Shown here: one piece after another, positions 9,116 to 14,308 of the stretch
Position numbering within the stretch: position 1 is the first letter of the stretch
Layout: every line of letters begins with the position of its first letter
Origin: Monoraphidium neglectum
Taxonomy: Eukaryota > Chlorophyta > Chlorophyceae > Sphaeropleales > Selenastraceae
Reading direction: 5' to 3'
DNA: 14,308 bases
Assembly: GCF_000611645.1 (NCBI RefSeq)
Contig: NW_014012203.1
Span: forward strand, 1 to 14,308
Translations under genes and position numbers: made by a program
The notes under the pieces: generated by a model
Database searches by the model: none
What the model saw: only the letters and a program-made list of their open reading frames with translations
Told to the model about the DNA's origin: nothing

Positions 9116-10329
9116 CTAAAGCCTGCGTATGAGCAGGTAAACTGTGCTGTCGACCTCAATGACTTTGAGCTTGGAGGGGTCGCCCACCAACTTCATCAGA
9201 AGGCCCCCGAAGCTGAAGTATATCTCCAGCTTGGTGGAACCGCCAGAATGCGTGTCACCGTACTTGAACACCTGCACCCAGCGAGGGGGGAGGGGGACAG
9301 GGAGGTAGGGGTCTGGTGGAGCGGGTGTGCCAGCAGCGCCTGAGCCATGCGCCAAATCAAATTTGGTTCTCATGGCAGCTGGGCCCAGCCACGCAAGCAG
9401 GGGTAGCCAAGCAATCGCTCGAATTGCTGCACTGTGAGGGCCCACCCTTGCGCGCAAGCCTAGGAGGCAGCGCTGCCAAACCTGTGGCAGCACCTGCCAA
9501 CCTGATACGCCTAATTTTGTCACCGGCGCTGGCGTCCCATCACCTTGCCGTGCATCACGTAGTCGTAGCTGTCCAGCAGCGTCTCCTTCTTGGAGAAGGT
9601 TGGAAACGTCTGCAAGGCGGGCGGGAGGATGTCGCAACATGATCATCCATGATGACCGTTGCTGCTGCAAAGCGGTCCGCAACTGTGCTGCTGCCCGCAA
9701 CAGCATTCCACTCCCCAAACAATGCCCACACGTTCAGCGCACCACAGGCTGCACCTGCAACCAGCACTTGCTGCCCAATGCTGGTTGCTGCCCAGGTGAC
9801 CTGACATCGCCACCACATTCAACGCAGGTGGTCCTCACCTTATCGTACTTGCCTGTCTCTGCGGTGCCATCCTTGTGGATGGTGCGCGCCAGGCAGAGGC
9901 TGACCTTGTCGCCGACCTAGTGGTGGCACGATAACCGTGAGCACTTCTGCTTGCACATGCATTACCTGCTGTTCATGCATGCACATGCGCAGGACGTGCC
10001 GCTAGCCGATTAACCCTGGGCTGCAGGCTGCAGTGAGCGCTGCACTTCGGCAGCATGAAGCAGCAACAGCAGCAGTGCTGCCGCCTACCAATGCGCCAGC
10101 ACCCACCTGGAGGGGGAAGATGTCGATATTGATGTCGACTGTTGCTTCAAACTCATACAGGTCCGATTTGAGTACGTAGCGGGACACTGCGGCGGGCGCC
10201 TCGCGGTGAGACACTGATCCAGGGAGGCCGTCGGGCTTTGAGTGCCTTCTCACCCTTGTCAAACTTCCTGCCATCCGGATCTCTTCGCTGAACATCGAAC
10301 ACGTCTTCAAAGAGCTCGTTGCTGCTCAT
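9116..10329 (-). CDS. RPB8: RPB8 (RPABC3), subunit shared by nuclear RNA polymerases I, II and III, complete
   Basis: Small OB-fold-like subunit common to the nuclear RNA polymerases. Minus-strand exons 10329-10254, 10186-10107, 9916-9839, 9609-9544 and 9271-9116 join in phase to 151 residues ending in TAG, the usual length (about 146-150). Recognisable family segments in order: MSSNELFEDVFDVQRRDPDG and KFDKVSRY at the N-terminus; EATVDINIDIFPLQVGDKVS; LARTIHKDGTAETGKYDK; SYDYVMHGKVFKY; then the hallmark YFSFGGLLMKLVGDP and terminal VYLLIRRL. Plant RPB8 has the same DPDGKKFDKV opening. Intron 1 is only 67 bp. Nothing essential looks missing. It sits about 4 kb from the telomere array. Confidence 0.96.
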
Positions 10330-10470
10330 GTTAGCAAGCGTGATCTGATGTACACCGCAAGGCTGTGCAAGCTGCTATTGCACACAACAACGGACCGATT
10401 TGCATCAACGATGAACTTACCATCGGCGGCGAATATGTATACACCGTACTGCAGTGGTGTAGGTACTGTA

Positions 10471-10677
10471 ATGGCGCGGCACCTGCCCATGCTCTTGCGG
10501 GCCGGGGTGGCTGCGTGCTTCAATGTGGGCGAGGGCGGGGTTGCATATGAGAGTGGGCGGCCTATGGGGGAATGCCTCAAGTACGAGGGGCCACCCGACC
10601 AGCGGCGCGGGCGCGCGTACGCGCTGAGCATGGTGCTGTTGCAGGCCCTCGTGCGCGTGGGGGCAGCGCTATCGTAA
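10471..10677 (+). CDS. Possible small hypothetical ORF, divergent from RPB8
   Basis: An open plus-strand frame begins at ATG 10471 (context GTAATGG) and gives 68 residues to a TAA; in-frame upstream ATGs reach back to 10348, 19 bp from the RPB8 start. Third positions are GC-rich as in the real exons, and the middle reads as a plausible peptide (FNVGEGGVAYESGRPMGECL, then YALSMVLLQALVRVGAALS, an apolar helix-like end). I recognise no family, and an overlapping minus frame is also open, so this may be composition rather than coding. Confidence 0.2.
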   Translation: MARHLPMLLRAGVAACFNVGEGGVAYESGRPMGECLKYEGPPDQRRGRAYALSMVLLQALVRVGAALS

Positions 10678-11410
10678 CGCTGGGACACCTGCAAGCTGGG
10701 GCGGCTGGCATGGACGAGTGCGCGGACCCTGGCACCGGCAACTTGTGTAAGCACTCCATGCAACAATTACACCTGCGAACTGCTGTGATCTGCACAGGCA
10801 ATGCTATGCATCACCAAGTGGTGACTGCAGGGGTCCAGCATTGCGTTTCCTGGCAGTACCATATGTCGACAGATTTGCTGTGCAGCGGGGCAAACATCGG
10901 GCTGGGACATCACCAGCCCCCTGCATATCCCTGCAACCATAAAGCAGTATACTCTCCCAACTCATGTGATCACGGTGATCAGTGCATTGGAGGCGAGTGC
11001 GTGCGGATGTGGCCTCGCCCTTGTGTTTACATATTTGGGCAAAACAAGGTGTGTGCTGTGTATGGTGTGCCCTATCTTATGCTTCTGCACTGTGCGTTGT
11101 TGCAACAAGTTCCCCAGCTTCAATTATTGCATAGGGTTTAGAGTTCAGGGTTTGTATCACAACTCAGGCACGAAGCTGCTGTTGATTGAGATTCTAAGGG
11201 CCGCTTTCAGCGGCTCACACCAGAGCCTCCGCACACCTGTGTTCAGCACCACATCCCGTCTACAAACGCCACACATACTCAATCTCTTTCAAATCACAGG
11301 TTGTAGGAGCTTGCAATCAATGCAGACTGCTGCAGCTCAACAGGCCGTGCAACCTTGCAACCGCTGCCAACCTTTCACAGCTGCCCAGCTGAGCCGATTT
11401 GCCTGCCACC
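10678..11410. other. Intergenic region with an interstitial telomere-like motif
   Basis: About 730 bp without convincing exons. It holds a degenerate telomere-like stretch near 11133-11154 (listed separately) and the upstream region of the exon series beginning at 11411. No RNA gene is recognised. Confidence 0.5.
11133..11154 (+). repeat. Interstitial degenerate telomere motif (G-strand sense)
   Basis: AGGGTTTAGAGTTCAGGGTTTG contains about three TTTAGGG-like units with substitutions (TTCAGGG, TTTAGAG). It has the same orientation as the terminal array but lies about 3.1 kb inside it. Confidence 0.8.
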
Positions 11411-12870
11411 ATGCAGACGCAGATTGTTCTGGTGCGGGCCCTTGTGGCCTGCAGTGCAGGTAAGCACACTTGTTTCCTACTGCACTGCAGTCACGCACTG
11501 ACGTGTGGCGCCCAGTGCATTGAATCACTTCATGACGCACTACAGTGTACACATGCGCCCCGCTGTTCTCAAACCACCCCACTTTCCCTGCCCGCCCGCA
11601 GCATTTTGCGCTTCCGGCAACGTGACGCCTGAGAAATTGGAACCAGGTGCTCACCTCAAAATGCATGCCATGCATTGGCCAAGGTTCTCTCCCTGGCGCC
11701 CACACTGCCGGAGATGTGGGCAGCAGCAGCCGCCGTGGTCTGATGGAGAGTGCGTGCTGCATTGTATGGGCTGAAAGCGTCACATTCCGGCATGCGTCGA
11801 CATTCTTGACTACTCTGTGAATGTATGCCCCTTCATGCTCCTGACAACCAACCTGGCACTTTTGGCAGGTTCAAGCTTGGCGGCGTCAAGGTCGAGGCAC
11901 GTCAAACGAACACCGACAACCCTGCGCTTATCAAGCTGTCCGCGCTGATGCCCAAGCAGCCGATTATCCCCTCTTTTGACGCACCCCGTGCGTTGGGGGT
12001 CAAAGGGGGACCTCCAACCAGAATCAATGGAGCATGGGGCGTGTGAAGTGCAAGCAAAGATGCAGCAGCTGCGCGCTGCTGGAGTGCGGTCCAGATGGCC
12101 AGTGAGCGCCGCCCCCCTAAAACACACACCATATCTCCTCTGCAGCTGCATCGCCTGTGCAGAATTCAACGCTTTCACGACTCATGCGGAGGTTCAGGGC
12201 ACCGTGCCCGCCGCTATTGCCGCACTGCGAGTCCCACGTGTTGAGCATGTGACGCTGCCGCAGTTCGTGGCGGGCCTCAAGGCTCGCATCGGCGGAGGGT
12301 TATGTCTCGACCCCATGGCCTCCGATGCCACGTCCCAGCAGCGCCTGTGCGCGATGATGCCCAATTCGAACAGTGCTGCGTCCAGTCCCTGACGCACGTG
12401 CAACGCGCCAAGGTACAGGTGTTATGCGCGTCATTGGGTGTGCTGCAGTCCCTGGACGTGCAGCTCAACACTGACCTCATCGCCAAGCAGGTACGCATGT
12501 GAGCATGGCCCATGGAAAAAGCAGGGCAGTTTATTGTGACGCATCGACTGCCTTGCTGTCCAGCTGTGGTGGGCGTGCCGGATGTCAAGCAAGGCATTGC
12601 AGCAGCTGCAGATTGCTCAAAAGCAGTCTGCTGTGTTGCTTGCCGAAGGCATGAGACCATGCGCCTGATCATATCCTACTTCTTACCCCTCTTCTAGGCG
12701 TCCTGCCAGGCGGTCAACGGCAATTTCCTGTGCAACCTGGCTGCCGCCCTGGACCAGGACATCAAGGCTGGGGACAGCAGCATCACCAGCGGTGCCTACG
12801 CGGCCTAGGACATCAGCCTCCTTGACAAGCTGCGCGACTTTGTCAGCGGCAGGTCCGAGGCCAGCTCAAG
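11411..12870 (+). pseudogene. Unidentified gene, probably decayed (frame break plus in-frame TAG)
   Basis: A plausible exon chain: 11411-11459 (GCCACCATG start, donor G|GTAAGC), 11602-11683, 11869-11987, 12163-12490 and 12698-12870; the first three joins keep phase. The start MQTQIVLVRALVACSAAFCA resembles a short signal peptide, so a secreted product is possible. Then come FKLGGVKVEARQTNTDNPAL, LMPKQPIIPSFDAP, and EVQGTVPAAIAALRVPRVEH with TLPQFVAGLKARIGGG. Within 12163-12490 the coding-like frame shifts by one base near 12345-12352, continuing as RDDAQFEQCCVQSLTHVQRA to a good donor (AAGCAG|GTACGC). The last exon (QAVNGNFLCNLAAALDQDIK) meets TAG at 12806-12808, yet the same frame stays open to 13207. 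I recognise no family. An undetected short intron or an assembly error could explain the shift. Confidence 0.5.
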
Positions 12871-13600
12871 GTGTAGGATGCAGGCCGGAACACAGCTGCC
12901 TAAGTTGGTGGCAACCCGCATCATCACACTGTGCTGCTGCTTGCACCTGCGCCAGTCAAGTTGGCCGGAAGTGGGTTCAGCAACGACCGAGGCAATTCAA
13001 CGCAAGGGCCCCATCAAGGTTCACACATCTGTGTTTCTTGCCCACCGTTTCCTTACGGTGTGCAGAGCTAGGGTGCTCACACAACTAGATATGTATGCTC
13101 AGCGCACTGCAATCCGACCCAGGCATGCGCATTTTTCTGCGCACGGCTGCACACGCTTCTTGTACAAGCGTGCATCAGTGACAACATGCAATGCAACAGT
13201 ATCGCTATAGATGCCAACGTGCGCCACAGGTTGTTCCTTCCTTGGCTGCGCTGCCCACGCGCTCCACTCCTTGTCTTTGGAAGGTCTACCTCAACGCTGC
13301 ACACCTACTATGGGGCCTGGTCAGCATATTTGCTTGAGTCTCTCTGCTTGAGTCATTGCAAGAATGCCATGCCTTTTACGTGTAAGCAGTCTCTTTCCGC
13401 ATTACTTGCCCCCATGGACGAGCTTAGACGATCCTACTGAGCTGGTGCTGAAATCAGGGGTAGTTGGGCAAGGCAGGTAGGGTTGGTGGGTGCACCCCCT
13501 TGCAGGCATGCTGACGTCACAAGCTCACTCTGTCGTGGCCGGGAGTCACTAGTGACATCGTAGCAGAGATACCATGCTGGGTCAAGCCGTGCACACCTCT
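12871..13600. other. Subtelomeric DNA without a supported gene
   Basis: The frame of the preceding broken gene remains open across 12809-13207, but after about 12880 its codon choice is no longer GC-biased and no domain is visible. A short apolar peptide could be read after a possible acceptor near 13283 (VYLNAAHLLWGLVSIFA then stop), but its phase does not fit the upstream exon. I see no RNA gene. Confidence 0.45.
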
Positions 13601-13622
13601 CAAACCCTGAACCCTAAACCCT
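13601..13622 (-). repeat. Interstitial degenerate telomere motif (C-strand sense)
   Basis: CAAACCCTGAACCCTAAACC holds three CCCTAAA-like units, one with a substitution. The orientation is opposite to the terminal array, so it marks an inverted or rearranged telomeric fragment about 0.7 kb inside the end. Confidence 0.85.
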
Positions 13623-13642
13623 TGCCACCTGCTTGCGTGCTG

Positions 13643-13712
13643 TGGCACCAGCTGGCACCAGCTGGCACCAGCTGGCACCAGCTGGCACCAGCTGGCACCA
13701 GCAGGCACCAGC
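13643..13712. repeat. 10-bp minisatellite, seven units
   Basis: Six perfect tandem copies of TGGCACCAGC are followed by one copy with a T to A change in the first base. The apparent repetitive peptide on the minus strand (GASWCQLVPA) is a product of the repeat, not a gene. Confidence 0.97.
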
Positions 13713-13717
13713 CCGCT

Positions 13718-13745
13718 TTCAAGTGCACGTGCTTTTAAGTGCACG
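13718..13745. repeat. Direct repeat of an AAGTGCACGTG motif
   Basis: AAGTGCACGTG occurs twice, at about 13721 and 13737, with the first bases of each flanked by T-rich sequence. Each copy contains two overlapping 6-bp palindromes, GTGCAC and CACGTG (an E-box/G-box core). No adjacent promoter is known, so a regulatory role is speculative. Confidence 0.8.
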
Positions 13746-13776
13746 TGGGATCCAGCCAGCTGTAGAAGCCCTTGAG

Positions 13777-13826
13777 TGATGAGTGACTGGTGGTGATGTC
13801 ACCTTCAAGTGACTCATTACTCATCA
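13777..13826. repeat. Imperfect nested inverted repeat
   Basis: Outer arms TGATGAGT (13777-13784) and ACTCATCA (13819-13826) are perfectly complementary, and an inner pair GGTGA/TCACC encloses TG. A CRE-like palindrome (TGACGTCA) follows immediately. The segment could form a hairpin or cruciform. Confidence 0.7.
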
Positions 13827-14030
13827 TGACGTCATCTCACAAAACAGTGAGGTGCCTCAGACATACAGCTGTGTGCTCAGTGGTTGCTGCAGCACTGGGC
13901 TGCAGTGCCCAGCTTCCTTGCACTGCCTCCTTGGTCACTGCACTCGCCCTGATGGCGTCATCACGACTCCTGGTGACCGTAAACACACCTGGGCGACACA
14001 CCACGTGGTGTCACCAGCTGGGCACCCACC

Positions 14031-14140
14031 CCTTGGCTGCCTTGCTCTGGCTGCTGACTCCATCCAGGGTTTAGGGTTCAGGGTTCAGGGTATAGGGTTT
14101 AACTTTCGAGGTTTAGATGTTGTCTCCTAAACCCTAAACC
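14031..14140. repeat. Subtelomeric 110-bp repeat, copy 1
   Basis: It begins CCTTGGCTGCCTTGCTCTGG and runs through a G-strand telomere-like tract (TTTAGGG with TTCAGGG and TATAGGG variants), a short unique core (CTTTCGAGGTTTAGATGTTG), and a C-strand telomere tract (CCTAAACCCTAAACC). Telomere motifs therefore face each other in opposite orientations within one unit. Confidence 0.93.
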
Positions 14141-14250
14141 CCTTGGCTGCCTTGCTCTGGCTGCTGACTCCATCCAGGGTTTAGGGTTTAGGGTTCAGGG
14201 TTCAGCTTTCGAGGTTTAGATGTTGGCTCCTAAACCCTAAACCCTAAACC
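14141..14250. repeat. Subtelomeric 110-bp repeat, copy 2
   Basis: It is a direct tandem copy of the preceding unit with the same length. Its G-strand tract is one heptamer shorter and its C-strand tract one heptamer longer than in copy 1, so the two changes cancel. The unique core differs by single bases (TTGGCTCC against TTGTCTCC). Confidence 0.93.
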
Positions 14251-14276
14251 ACAGGTGTACGTCCGTGCATGACTGG

Positions 14277-14308
14277 AGGGTTTAGGGTTTAGGGTTTAGG
14301 GTTTAGGG
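14277..14308 (+). repeat. Telomere array, TTTAGGG type, reaching the window edge
   Basis: Four perfect TTTAGGG heptamers preceded by AGGG run to the last base. The G-rich strand reads 5' to 3' toward the right, the polarity expected at a right chromosome end. Perfect units only here, in contrast to the degenerate tracts further in, mark this as the start of the true telomere. Confidence 0.93.

Noticed and set aside
9316..9642. 108-residue plus-strand ORF
   Set aside because: It spans an RPB8 intron and the complement of exon 4; the RPB8 model explains the coding signal.
10326..10766. 146-residue minus-strand ORF upstream of RPB8
   Set aside because: It overlaps the expected RPB8 promoter and 5' untranslated region, is not GC3-biased in its middle part, and matches no family.
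12806..12808. TAG as a sense (glutamine) codon, as in some ulvophyte algae
   Set aside because: RPB8 in the same window ends with TAG exactly at the expected C-terminus, and RSP11 ends in TGA, so the standard code fits.
13643..13712. CRISPR-like array
   Set aside because: Units are directly adjacent without spacers, and the genome is eukaryotic.
13517..13744. Minus-strand repetitive-peptide ORF (GASWCQLVPA units)
   Set aside because: It is a translation of the 10-bp minisatellite, with no start context or conserved flanks.

Overview
This window is nuclear DNA of a green alga (Chlorophyta), and its right edge runs into a telomere. Three lines of evidence support this. The genes are GC-rich, with many short introns (67 to 694 bp) bounded by GTGAG/GTGCG-type donors and CAG/TAG acceptors. 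The best gene matches are plant-type nuclear proteins plus a flagellar radial-spoke protein. The last bases are TTTAGGG repeats, with the G-rich strand running outward. The heptamer TTTAGGG differs from the octamer TTTTAGGG of Chlamydomonas reinhardtii, so a different, flagellate or formerly flagellate chlorophyte is more likely. Species cannot be fixed from the sequence.

Layout from left to right. (1) 264-5044, minus strand: the first 738 codons of a MET1/DNMT1-type maintenance DNA (cytosine-5) methyltransferase in eleven exons whose phases all join. Both replication-foci targeting (RFTS/DNMT1-RFD) domains are present; the BAH and catalytic domains lie off the left edge. (2) 5045-7858: a 2.8-kb gene-poor stretch with an 803-bp TIR-bounded, TA-flanked element that looks like a non-autonomous pogo/Tc1-mariner transposon, and a perfect (AGC)36 array. 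(3) 7859-8779, plus strand: a complete three-exon gene for an RSP11/ROPN1L-like radial spoke protein with an RIIa domain. (4) 9116-10329, minus strand: a complete five-exon gene for RPB8, a subunit shared by nuclear RNA polymerases, convergent with RSP11. (5) 11411 to about 12870, plus strand: a gene-like exon series with a good start and splice sites but a reading-frame break and an in-frame TAG; probably a decaying secreted-protein gene. (6) From about 12.9 kb to the end: subtelomeric DNA with a 10-bp minisatellite, interstitial telomere motifs, inverted repeats, two copies of a 110-bp telomere-containing repeat, and the terminal telomere array.

The three recognised genes do not form a pathway; they are independent eukaryotic genes. 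What stands out is that a methyltransferase, a radial-spoke gene and an essential polymerase subunit lie within about 4 to 14 kb of a telomere, with decay and repeat density rising toward the end. I found no clear undescribed multi-gene system. The most distinctive items are the TIR element, the 110-bp repeat with telomere motifs in both orientations, the long purine-pyrimidine alternating tract inside the methyltransferase gene, and the unidentified broken gene.
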